From JBBRCE01 sp038205115 (lineage in GTDB: Bacteria; Planctomycetota; Planctomycetia; Pirellulales; JBBRCE01): a DNA stretch of 20,756 nucleotides. Below the pieces are notes generated by a model. The model made no database searches and was not told the origin of the DNA. It was given only the letters and a program-made list of their open reading frames with translations. The DNA lies in contig JBBRCE010000074.1 in assembly GCA_038205115.1 (NCBI GenBank), positions 1 to 20,756 on the forward strand. Reading direction: 5' to 3'. Position 1 is the first letter of the stretch, and each line of letters starts with the position of its first letter. Position numbers and translations under genes: made by a program. Below are positions 8,021 to 15,423 of the stretch, one piece after another.

Positions 8021-8384
8021 GCGGTGCGAAACTGGGGCTGCGAAAGGCTTAAACTCCCACAATAGCCCGGCCAGCGCTGCCCGTCGAGCGATTGGGCCGC
8101 CGTGGAGTAAAGAAAATCGGTTTGCCATGTTGGAAGTTGGTGCCCAATACCTTTTTTGGGGCGTGCCGGCGCCGGTTCGCCCGGTCGCTGGTCAGAGTCC
8201 AGCGGTTTGGTTACCATGAACCCCTGGAAACAGGCCCGTCTCTGCCGCGTATCGCCCCGGCTCATTGCGCGGCGACCATAAACAATTGTCTTCGTCGAGC
8301 GATCCCAGAATGCTCGGCAAACTTGCCGTGGCGCGTAGGCGCAAATTCTTGAAATTGCATTCGCGTTGATCGTTAGGTTTTTTG
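8021..8384. other. Divergent intergenic region, no gene seen
   Basis: This stretch separates the leftward GH38-like gene from rightward psd. Open frames here have no recognisable protein similarity. It contains the 10-bp palindrome CCGGCGCCGG at about 8166-8175. A weak TTGAAA lies before psd at about 8351, but there is no convincing -10 box. Confidence 0.4.
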
Positions 8385-9350
8385 ATGAACTCCGTAAAAT
8401 CATCGGTCACTCGAGCGACGGTCGAACCGCTACCGGCCAACATCACCAGCGTGCAACCGGGCGGTGGTTTTTGTTATCAGGTTGAACTGGCTTGGGGCCG
8501 CTGGCGACGCTGGTGGTTGCAAACTTTCCGTAAAACTTACGTTCGCCGCATGGCCGACTGCCGGCGCGGCGACAATCGCGGCGCGCCGCACGCCATTCTT
8601 GATCCGCGCGACTTGAAATTCTGTCGCAATCTTTGCACGGCGCATTGGGAAGCAGCGGACGATCGATTTGCCTGGCGCGACCTCATTCCGTTTGCGCGCT
8701 GGGGATTGTGCGAACTGTTTTTGATGAGCGGTACGCTGCTGGCTGTCACCGTCGCCCTGGCGTTTTGGCACTGGTGGGCGGCCATGCCGACGGCCGTGGT
8801 GCTGGTGTTGATCGTCTGGTTTTTCCGTGATCCGCCACGGCGAATTCCGGCCGATGCCAATCTGCTGCTCTCTCCGGCGGATGGTAAAGTGGTTGAGCTG
8901 ACGCCGCTGGACGACCATCCGTTTGTGGGCGGGCCGGCGCTGCGGATAGGAATCTTCCTCTCGATTTTCAACGTGCATGTCAATCGCAGCCCGCTGACGG
9001 CAAAAGTCGTCAAATTGAATTATTCGCCCGGCAAGTTTTTGAATGCGATGGATCCGGAGAGCGCGATCCTCAACGAAAACATGTGGATTGGATTGGAGCA
9101 AGAAGCTGCGCCGCATCGTAAGCTGGTGGTTCGTCAGATTGCCGGTTTGATTGCCCGCAGAATTGTTTGCCCACTGCGTCCCGGCGATGTGCTGAAAGCG
9201 GGCGAGCATTGTGGGATGATCAAATTGGGTTCGCGGACGGAATTGATTGTGCCGGCGACCGGCCTGCGGTTGGAGGTGAAGATCGGCCAGATGGTGCATG
9301 CTGGTTGCGATATCCTGGCACGTTACCCTACGGAAGAATCGCTCGGATGA
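8385..9350 (+). CDS. psd: Phosphatidylserine decarboxylase proenzyme, with N-terminal extension
   Basis: Converts phosphatidylserine to phosphatidylethanolamine at the membrane. 321 aa from ATG 8385, with AGG 8 nt upstream. The C-terminal two thirds is the enzyme: L-L-S-P-A-D-G-K-V at 161-169, F-L-S-I-F-N-V-H-V-N-R-S-P at 191-203 (H198), and the self-cleavage site L-G-S-R at 281-284, where Ser283 would become the pyruvoyl group. A hydrophobic segment at about 112-147 precedes W-F-F-R-D-P-P-R, as in short bacterial Psd enzymes of about 210 aa. The first 100 residues are extra, rich in Arg/Trp (G-R-W-R-R-W-W-L), with D-P-R-D-L-K-F-C-R-N. Their role is unknown. The stop codon overlaps the pssA start by 4 bp (ATGA), so the two genes are translationally coupled. 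Confidence 0.92.
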   Translation: MNSVKSSVTRATVEPLPANITSVQPGGGFCYQVELAWGRWRRWWLQTFRKTYVRRMADCRRGDNRGAPHAILDPRDLKFCRNLCTAHWEAADDRFAWRDLIPFARWGLCELFLMSGTLLAVTVALAFWHWWAAMPTAVVLVLIVWFFRDPPRRIPADANLLLSPADGKVVELTPLDDHPFVGGPALRIGIFLSIFNVHVNRSPLTAKVVKLNYSPGKFLNAMDPESAILNENMWIGLEQEAAPHRKLVVRQIAGLIARRIVCPLRPGDVLKAGEHCGMIKLGSRTELIVPATGLRLEVKIGQMVHAGCDILARYPTEESLG

Positions 9351-10231
9351 AGCCACGCCGTAAAATTCGCACTGTGGCCGTGTTTCCCACGATGTTTACG
9401 TTGGGCAATCTGGTCTGCGGTTTTTTTGCCATTGTCGTGGCCTCGCGCGTCGGCGCGCCGAAGTCGGATCAACCGGCGATGATTGCTCCAGTTGTCGCCA
9501 CCGCCAACAGCGGACCGCTGGCTTATCTGGCCGATGTTGATCCCACGCATAATGCAATGCTCAGCGGTTGGTTGATTTTTATGGCGATGATCTTCGACGC
9601 GCTGGACGGTCACGTGGCGCGGCTTTCCAATACTTCGAGCGAATTCGGGGCGCAACTCGATAGCCTTTGCGATTTAGTCACGTTTGGCGTGGCGCCGGGA
9701 TTTCTGCTGGTCAAAATGTGTCCCGAGGTTGCCTATAATTATCGCGAAGCGGTCTGGTTCATCGCCGCGCTTTACACGGCTTGTACAGCGTTGCGACTGG
9801 CAAGATTCAATGTCGAAACGTCCGACTCCGACGATCACTCGGGCTTCAGCGGCCTGCCGAGTCCGGCCGCCGCGGCTTCGATTGCCGGTTTTGCGATCTT
9901 GTTCTACACGATTCGCCAACCGCGAAATGCCAGCGAATTCGCACAGAATTTCGATTGGTGCATGCAGCGATTTTTGCCCTGCTTTGCCACGGTCGTTGCG
10001 CTGCTAATGGTTTCACGCATTCCGTACCCGCACATCGTCAGCCAAATGTTTCGTGGGCAGCGCGGATTCAGCCATGTGATTGGGCTGGCCTTTGCCTTGG
10101 TGGGCGTAATGATCATGCGCGGCTACTCGATTCCGATTCTCGCTTGTAGCTTTGTGCTCTGGCCGCCCATCAAATACCTCTGGCAGCGACTTTACCTCCG
10201 CACGCGCAAGGAAGAACCGCTGTTCGATTAA
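9347..10231 (+). CDS. pssA: CDP-diacylglycerol-serine O-phosphatidyltransferase
   Basis: Joins CDP-diacylglycerol and serine to give phosphatidylserine, the substrate of Psd encoded just upstream. 294 aa from ATG 9347, which overlaps the psd stop. The frame is open further upstream inside psd but that part has no similarity. The CDP-alcohol phosphotransferase motif D-G-x2-A-R-x8-G-x3-D-x3-D is complete: D87, G88, A91, R92, G101, D105, D109. An N-terminal T-M-F-T-L-G-N-L-V-C-G-F helix and several later hydrophobic segments fit a polytopic inner-membrane enzyme. A variable stretch at about 37-65 lies between the first two helices. The order psd-pssA within one operon is common. Confidence 0.95.
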   Translation: MKPRRKIRTVAVFPTMFTLGNLVCGFFAIVVASRVGAPKSDQPAMIAPVVATANSGPLAYLADVDPTHNAMLSGWLIFMAMIFDALDGHVARLSNTSSEFGAQLDSLCDLVTFGVAPGFLLVKMCPEVAYNYREAVWFIAALYTACTALRLARFNVETSDSDDHSGFSGLPSPAAAASIAGFAILFYTIRQPRNASEFAQNFDWCMQRFLPCFATVVALLMVSRIPYPHIVSQMFRGQRGFSHVIGLAFALVGVMIMRGYSIPILACSFVLWPPIKYLWQRLYLRTRKEEPLFD

Positions 10232-10307
10232 TGCCCGTTGCTGGCAACTTCGGCCTGGCGAGAAGCGACACCGAGTAAACTCCGTTCATACTGTTTGGAT
10301 CGTTGAC

Positions 10308-10901
10308 ATGTTTACCGGTTTAGTGCAAGCGATGGCTGAAGTGGCAGAAGTCCGCGACTTGCCGCCGGGCAAGCAGTTATCGCTACGTTTGCCGAGTGTT
10401 GCCAATCCGCTGCTGGGCGAAAGTATTGCCGTCAATGGTTGCTGCCTGAGTGTGACGCAGATTGAAGGTAGCGTGTTGAGCTTTGATGCGGGGCCCGAGA
10501 CGCTCGCCCGCACGAATTTGGGGCAGTTGCGCGGCGGCAGCCGCGTGAATATCGAACGCTCACTGTCGCTGGGCGACAAAATGGGCGGCCACCTGGTCAC
10601 AGGGCATGTCGACGGACTCGGCAGGCTCGACGCCCGCAACCTGGATGGTGCTTGGGCCACGCTGTGGTTTTGCGTGCCTGCGGGGCTGACTCGGCAAATG
10701 GCATCCAAGGGCTCGGTCACGGTGGATGGCGTCAGTTTGACGCTGGTTGACGTCGAGCACGAGCGTTTTAGCGTGGCGCTGATTCCGCATACGCTGGCCG
10801 AAACCACCTTGGGGCGTTTGAATTTGGGCGATGCTGTAAACATCGAGACCGATCTGCTGGCCAAATACGTGGAGCGGCAATTGGCCGCGCTGCGAAGTTG
10901 A
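10308..10901 (+). CDS. ribE: Riboflavin synthase, alpha subunit
   Basis: Dismutates two 6,7-dimethyl-8-ribityllumazine molecules to riboflavin plus a pyrimidine product. 197 aa from ATG 10308. The frame is open upstream into pssA, but M-F-T-G-L-V is the hallmark N-terminus of the family. Two lumazine-binding repeats are seen: residues 1-95 (with A-V-N-G-C-C-L-S-V-T) and 98-190 (M-G-G-H-L-V-T-G-H-V-D-G at 92-103, then V-T-V-D-G-V-S-L-T-L, then I-P-H-T-L-A-E-T-T-L). Length is normal (about 200). It lies 76 bp after pssA. No FMN riboswitch could be seen in that short gap, so it may be co-transcribed. Confidence 0.95.
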   Translation: MFTGLVQAMAEVAEVRDLPPGKQLSLRLPSVANPLLGESIAVNGCCLSVTQIEGSVLSFDAGPETLARTNLGQLRGGSRVNIERSLSLGDKMGGHLVTGHVDGLGRLDARNLDGAWATLWFCVPAGLTRQMASKGSVTVDGVSLTLVDVEHERFSVALIPHTLAETTLGRLNLGDAVNIETDLLAKYVERQLAALRS

Positions 10902-10934
10902 GCGGAGGTTCTGCCCCGCTGCTCGCGCGACGGA

Positions 10935-10943
10935 TGATACAAT
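10935..10943 (+). promoter_or_regulatory. Possible extended -10 promoter of rsmA
   Basis: TGATACAAT fits an extended -10 (TG-N-TACAAT) in the 134-bp gap before rsmA. No -35 hexamer is evident. The start codon is about 90 nt downstream. Confidence 0.35.
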
Positions 10944-11035
10944 GGCGTCTGCCCGCAGCGCTGCAGGGAGCGCGGGGCGAGATGAGTTTCGTTTAATTTT
11001 TTCCAGCCCGGTGACGGGCGCGACCGACTGTATCC

Positions 11036-11950
11036 ATGCCACCCACTGTTTCCAAACAAACGATTTCGTTTCTCAAAAAGCGCTTCGAAGAAGCCGGCAT
11101 CAGTATCAATCCGCGGCACGGCCAGAATTTTCTGATCGATTTGAATTTGATGCGGATGTTGGTCAGCACGGCGGACATTGGTCCCGACGACGTTGTTTTG
11201 GAGGTGGGCGCCGGCACCGGTTCGCTGACTGCCATGATGGCCGCCTGCGCGGCAGCGGTGATCTCGGTGGAAATCGACGAGCGGATGCATCAGTTGGCTA
11301 GCGAGGAATTGATCGACTTCGAAAACGTGACGCTGTTGCATCAAGACGCACTGCGAAACAAGAACGCGCTGGATGAACGGGTGCTGGACGCGGTTCGCCA
11401 GCAACTCAATGCCGCGCCGGGCCGAAAATTTAAACTGGTTGCGAATTTGCCGTACTGCGTTGCCACGCCGGTGATTTCCAACTTGCTCATGCAAGCGCCG
11501 GTACCCGAGTCGATGACGGTCACCATTCAAAAAGAATTGGCCGACCGGATCGTGGCTTCGCCCGGCAGCAAAGATTACAGCGCGCTGAGTTTTTGGATTC
11601 AAGCACAGTGCCAATCCGAAATTGTGCGGCTCTTGGCGCCGACGGTGTTTTGGCCACGTCCCAAAGTCACGTCCGCAATTTTGCACATCAAGTTGGATAC
11701 GGAACGTCGTGCGCTGGTGCCCGACCTGAAGTTTTATCACGAGTTTGTCCGCAAGCTGTTTTGCCATCGCCGTAAATTTTTGCGGAGCGTGGTGGTTTCG
11801 ATCACCAAGCCCGACCTCAGCAAGCCGCAGGTGGACGAGGTGATGCAGGAACTCTGCTTCGATGAGAACACCCGCGCCGAGCAACTATCGATTCCGCAAA
11901 TGATCGCGCTGGCGGAAGCCGTGCGTCGCCGGCTGCCGGCGGCAGTTTAA
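11036..11950 (+). CDS. rsmA: 16S rRNA (adenine1518/1519-N6)-dimethyltransferase
   Basis: SAM-dependent dimethylation of two adjacent adenines in helix 45 of 16S rRNA during small-subunit assembly (KsgA). 304 aa, slightly longer than the usual 270-290. Motifs: G-Q-N-F-L at 29-33, SAM motif I E-V-G-A-G-T-G at 56-62, acidic ribose ligand E79 in S-V-E-I-D, D104 in H-Q-D-A-L, and catalytic motif IV N-L-P-Y at 137-140. The C-terminal helical domain has F-C-H-R-R-K-F-L-R-S. An acidic/Arg-rich insert at about 106-132 accounts for the extra length. No strong Shine-Dalgarno precedes the ATG. The gene converges on the M42 peptidase gene with 47 bp between the stop codons. Confidence 0.94.
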   Translation: MPPTVSKQTISFLKKRFEEAGISINPRHGQNFLIDLNLMRMLVSTADIGPDDVVLEVGAGTGSLTAMMAACAAAVISVEIDERMHQLASEELIDFENVTLLHQDALRNKNALDERVLDAVRQQLNAAPGRKFKLVANLPYCVATPVISNLLMQAPVPESMTVTIQKELADRIVASPGSKDYSALSFWIQAQCQSEIVRLLAPTVFWPRPKVTSAILHIKLDTERRALVPDLKFYHEFVRKLFCHRRKFLRSVVVSITKPDLSKPQVDEVMQELCFDENTRAEQLSIPQMIALAEAVRRRLPAAV

Positions 11951-11997
11951 AAAACGGTGTGAATTTTTGTCGCTGGCCGCGGTGATTTGGCAGCAAT

Positions 11998-13056
11998 TTA
12001 CGGCGTAAAGTCGTTATCCGGGCCAAGTCTCAAGGCGAATTCGGCCAGTAGATCGGCGGCGCGATCGATATCTGTCAGCGAGATCATTTCGACCGCGCTG
12101 TGCATATAGCGGTTAGGAATGCTGACCAGGCCCGTCGCCACGCCGGCGCGGTTGACTTGCAAACTGTTGGCGTCGGTGCCGGTGGCGCGGCCGCTGGCGG
12201 CGGGCTGCCAGGCAATTTCATGCTGTTTTGCGGTGGCCACCAGCCGCTCGACAACGCGCGGGTTCATGTTGGGGCCGCGGAAGATCACCGGCCCTTTGCC
12301 CAAGGCGATATCGCCTTCTTGCTTTTTGTCGATCGTAGGGCAATCGGTGGCGTGCGTCACGTCGACCGCAATGCCGACGTGCGGATCAATACCGTAGGCC
12401 GAGGTTCGCGCGCCGCGCAGGCCGATTTCTTCTTGCACCGTCGAAACCGCGTACAACGCGCAGTTCAACGTCTTGCCTTTGGTCCTGCGCAACGCTTCCA
12501 TCACGACCCACAAACCGGCTTTGTCGTCCATGGCCGGCGCATTGGCTAGGTCGTTGAGCATGGCTTGAAAGCTGAGCTGCAGCGTCACGGGATCGCCGAT
12601 GCTAACGAGTTTTTCGGCCTCGGCCTTATCCTTGGCACCGATGTCCAACCACATGTCTTTGAGTTTGACCACTTGCTTACGCTCGTCGTCGGTGAGCAAG
12701 TGAATGGCTTTGCGCGAGATGACACCATGCACCGGCCCATCAGTCGTCCAGATGGTGAGCCGCTGGCCGATGAGTTGCTGCGGATCCCAGCCGCCAATGG
12801 TATTGACGTAAATGTAACCTTCGTTATCGATGTACTGCACCAGCAGACCAATCTGATCGGCATGGCCGGCATACATCACGCGTAGCGGCGCGGAGGTGTT
12901 GTTGGCGGCAATGACGTTGCCGTGCAGGTCCGTGGTGACTTGGTCGGCAAAATCGCCGGCATACGCCCGCACAATTTCTTGCACGGGTCGCTCGTAACCC
13001 GAGGGGCTGGGCGTTTCCAAAATGCGTTTTAAAAATTCCAGTGCGGCGGCGTCCAT
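11998..13056 (-). CDS. M42 family metallopeptidase (glutamyl aminopeptidase/TET-like)
   Basis: 352 aa, normal for M42. Of two adjacent ATGs (13059, 13056) I chose 13056 because GAGGT lies 5 nt before it and only 2 nt before the other. The long upstream frame has no similarity. Co-catalytic dimetal residues line up with the TET family: H65 in G-H-A-D, D177 in M-D-D-K-A-G, catalytic E209 and ligand E210 in V-Q-E-E-I-G-L-R-G, D232 in V-D-V-T-H, and H319 in Y-M-H-S. The usual H-x-D-E-I-G reads H-A-D-Q-I-G. A PDZ-like insertion domain at about 72-165 is expected from the family fold. These enzymes form cytosolic dodecameric aminopeptidases that degrade peptides; endoglucanase labels for relatives are historical. 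Confidence 0.93.
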   Translation of the reverse strand: MDAAALEFLKRILETPSPSGYERPVQEIVRAYAGDFADQVTTDLHGNVIAANNTSAPLRVMYAGHADQIGLLVQYIDNEGYIYVNTIGGWDPQQLIGQRLTIWTTDGPVHGVISRKAIHLLTDDERKQVVKLKDMWLDIGAKDKAEAEKLVSIGDPVTLQLSFQAMLNDLANAPAMDDKAGLWVVMEALRRTKGKTLNCALYAVSTVQEEIGLRGARTSAYGIDPHVGIAVDVTHATDCPTIDKKQEGDIALGKGPVIFRGPNMNPRVVERLVATAKQHEIAWQPAASGRATGTDANSLQVNRAGVATGLVSIPNRYMHSAVEMISLTDIDRAADLLAEFALRLGPDNDFTP

Positions 13057-13186
13057 CATTGACCTCGGCAAGTTGTGATCGAGCGGAAGCAGGCATTTTG
13101 CCGGAATTTTGCAGCCAAAACAATGGCCCCGGCCATCGGCCGAATCTGATTGTGCCGACAGCCACCGGCAAAACTTTGCCTGCGGC

Positions 13187-13217
13187 TTGCACGCGAATGG
13201 CAATCCCCCGCTATAAT
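13187..13217 (+). promoter_or_regulatory. Promoter of the secreted secretin-fragment gene
   Basis: A perfect TATAAT at 13212-13217 is preceded by TTGCAC at 13187-13192 with a long 19-bp spacer. The predicted leader to ATG 13266 is about 42 nt. Confidence 0.45.
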
Positions 13218-13265
13218 CCATGACGGCGGCATTCGCGGTACCAAGGCAGCGTTTGGAGCACCATC

Positions 13266-14441
13266 ATGCGTTGGAATTGGATTTTCATCGGCGCGATTTC
13301 CCTGTTGATGCATCCGGCCGCTACCGCGTTTGCACAGCGACAAGCGACTATTGGTTCGCCGTTTAACATCACGACCAATAGTTTCTTCGAACAGCAGGGC
13401 GTGAATTTCGGCTTCGCCTCGCGCGGCAGCGTCCCTCTGCATGGTCAGAGCGCGACGGTTGGGCTCAACCAATTTCCGGCCCTGACGCCTGGCCTTAACT
13501 TTCAGCAGAACAATGCCGCGCTGCCGCCATTTGGCGGTGGGGTTGGCAATCAACCAGCCACGCTGGGTTTTCAAGTGGCGGGACGTAACGGCACGGCGTC
13601 GTTCGGTCTGTTTGGCGGGCAAGGCTCCAACTCGAGCATCGTCTCGCAATCGCCCAGCATCACGGTCATGGACGGTCAGACCGGCATCTTCTCCGATACC
13701 AGTCAACGCCCGTTCGTGACCGGATTGGTGCCGGTCGTGGGTGAAAATGTGTTTGGCGGAATCTCCCTGCCGCCGGATTTGTCGCCGGGCGGAAACCATT
13801 TCCGGACCTTGCTCGATGAACGTCTGGATCGGATTCGCCAAGAGACGCTCGGCCAGCCCACGCCCAAGAACTCGCCGCAACCCGCCGCCAACGTCAATCC
13901 GGGCGCTGCCGCAGCCGATCCGCTGGCCAGCATCAATCCGGCCGGCAAACCGGCCGCCGTTGATCCGATCTCGCAAAAACTGCAGCGCGCGCGTGATAGT
14001 TCCGCAGGCCAACCGGCAGCCAGCGTCGAAGACATTCGCCGCGCGCAGCAAACCAAAAACTCCGCGTTGCAACGCGAGGCCGAAGTTTACTTGGACAAAG
14101 CCCGCGAGGCCGAATCGGCCGGCAAGTTCGGCATGGCGAAAATTTACTACGACATGGCCGCCGCCAAGGCCGACGGTGAACTCAAAGACCGCGCCACTGC
14201 CGCCTCGCGCGCCATGTCCGGCCAACTCAGTCGACCGCGCGAGGAGCACGCACCGCTCAACGCCGGCCGTCCAGTGCCTAAGTCGAGCATCGGCGGCGAG
14301 ACGCCCGCTGGCGGCTTGAACGCGGGTCGGCCGGTGAGTGATTTCCAAAAGTCCCGCAACAACGCCGGGGGAACAGGCGGCAGTTCCTCGTCCAACATCA
14401 AACCCGGCGTACCACCACGCCCGGCCCTTGGCGGGAACTAG
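13266..14441 (+). CDS. Secreted protein with secretin-like fragment and helical C-terminal region
   Basis: 391 aa, with GGAG 7 nt before ATG 13266. A clear Sec signal peptide covers residues 1-23, with cleavage likely after A-F-A. Residues 24-125 are Gly/Asn/Gln-rich with F-x-G-G repeats. Residues 131-159 read S-I-T-V-M-D-G-Q-T-G then P-F-V-T-G-L-V-P-V-V-G, resembling a short stretch of type II/III secretion secretins (GspD-like). The surrounding secretin core and beta-barrel gate are absent, so it is not a working secretin. Around 270-310 is a TPR-like helical stretch (E-A-E-V-Y-L-D-K-A-R-E-A-E-S-A-G-K-F). The tail is Pro/Gly-rich and repeats L-N-A-G-R-P-V twice. No function is known; planctomycetes carry related proteins. 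Confidence 0.75.
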   Translation: MRWNWIFIGAISLLMHPAATAFAQRQATIGSPFNITTNSFFEQQGVNFGFASRGSVPLHGQSATVGLNQFPALTPGLNFQQNNAALPPFGGGVGNQPATLGFQVAGRNGTASFGLFGGQGSNSSIVSQSPSITVMDGQTGIFSDTSQRPFVTGLVPVVGENVFGGISLPPDLSPGGNHFRTLLDERLDRIRQETLGQPTPKNSPQPAANVNPGAAAADPLASINPAGKPAAVDPISQKLQRARDSSAGQPAASVEDIRRAQQTKNSALQREAEVYLDKAREAESAGKFGMAKIYYDMAAAKADGELKDRATAASRAMSGQLSRPREEHAPLNAGRPVPKSSIGGETPAGGLNAGRPVSDFQKSRNNAGGTGGSSSSNIKPGVPPRPALGGN

Positions 14442-14513
14442 ACGTTCGCGGAATTGCGGCGATGTCTGGCTGATCATGGGTGGGCACGCTCTCATCGGCT
14501 GGATGAATTTGCG

Positions 14514-15272
14514 CTAGCAGTCCGCGTCGTCGTCAACATCGTTCCACTCGCTAACCGCGCGGCGAATGATCTCTCGCTTCCAGTGCGGTTCGTGAATCGG
14601 CCAGGCTTGCACCGAGCGATCGAACGAGCCGTAAATCTGGCCGGCCGCCGCAGCGCGGCGGGCTCGCTGTTCTTCCGCGTTCAAAGGCGGGGTACGGCCC
14701 GCAACGTTGCTACGCCGCCAGGTGATTTTGCCATTGTCGAACAGCGAAATAATTGCCTGCGAAGGAAAGTCGAGCATCCGAGCGGCAATCAGCTCATGGC
14801 TGGCTGTCGAAAAACGCTGCTTGAGCGTTAGCAGGTCCCAGCGGCAATCCAGTGCGAGCTGCAAAAACCGTTCACTCGGCAGCAGAATCCTCGCGGCCAA
14901 TTGGTTGGCAACACGTTCGCGTAGATTGACCGGCGCGGCTTCTGGCCGAATGTTCAGTCGCGCAAAAAAGCCCTCGGCAAACGCTTCGCCCAATTCGTGC
15001 GCCACGGCCCAATGCTGCCGCTCCGGCCGCGGTTCGGGCCGCAGTAAAATCGAAGTCTGCGACGTCGTCGCCTGCCCTTCGCCCGGCCGACTCACTCGCA
15101 CCAGATGCGCGCGCCCGCTTTGGCGACTATCCCAAGCCACCTCCACCTCCAGCGCCGCGGCCAGCGCAATGGCATCCACCGGCAGATGTTCCACGCCAGC
15201 CGCCTGCAGAATTTCTCCGGCCGTTTCGTCCAGCGCGGCCGACCATTCTTCCGTCGTGTATTCGGCAACCAT
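14514..15272 (-). CDS. ImmA/IrrE (M78) family protein with HELGE active-site variant
   Basis: 252 aa from ATG 15272, chosen because CGGAG lies 9 nt upstream and a strong promoter ends 25 nt before it; the longer frame to 15404 would run through that promoter. Family members are zinc proteases that cleave repressors (ImmA, IrrE). The active-site helix reads V-A-H-E-L-G-E-A-F-A at 90-99: the first His and the Glu are present, but the second His of H-E-x-x-H is Glu. A second conserved helix is E-R-V-A-N-Q-L-A-A-R-I-L-L-P at about 119-132, which supplies the third ligand in relatives. No DNA-binding domain is visible and no Xre-type repressor is encoded beside it. Activity is therefore uncertain. 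It converges on the preceding secreted-protein gene. Confidence 0.75.
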   Translation of the reverse strand: MVAEYTTEEWSAALDETAGEILQAAGVEHLPVDAIALAAALEVEVAWDSRQSGRAHLVRVSRPGEGQATTSQTSILLRPEPRPERQHWAVAHELGEAFAEGFFARLNIRPEAAPVNLRERVANQLAARILLPSERFLQLALDCRWDLLTLKQRFSTASHELIAARMLDFPSQAIISLFDNGKITWRRSNVAGRTPPLNAEEQRARRAAAAGQIYGSFDRSVQAWPIHEPHWKREIIRRAVSEWNDVDDDADC

Positions 15273-15297
15273 TTTCGTTCTCCGATTGATATACAAA

Positions 15298-15326
15298 AGT
15301 ATACCATAGGCTTGCTTTCCAATCAA
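15298..15326 (-). promoter_or_regulatory. Strong sigma70-type promoter of the M78 gene
   Basis: Minus strand TTGATT (15326-15321), 17-bp spacer, TATACT (15303-15298). The -10 overlaps a 14-bp inverted repeat, TATAC-N4-GTATA (15290-15303), which could be an operator. The predicted leader is about 19 nt. The same TATACT hexamer with a 17-bp spacer occurs in both RNA-element promoters of this window. Confidence 0.65.
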
Positions 15327-15423
15327 GCCGTCGGCGCTGCTTTCGGAGAAAGAAATCATTGGGCGTGTCCGCGCCGTCACGCTGGCGATCGTATCACCAA
15401 ACAACGATGCGTGCCGGCGTCGA

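Noticed and set aside
10232..10307. FMN riboswitch before ribE
   Set aside because: The gap is only 76 bp, too short for the conserved RFN fold, and none of its motifs is seen.
10286..11884. 532-aa minus-strand frame
   Set aside because: It is the antisense of ribE and rsmA, both with clear family motifs.
11951..11997. Rho-independent terminator between rsmA and the M42 gene
   Set aside because: A/T runs are present but no stable stem precedes them in either direction.
13056..14495. 479-aa minus-strand frame
   Set aside because: It is the antisense of the secreted-protein gene, which has a signal peptide, an RBS and a promoter on the plus strand.
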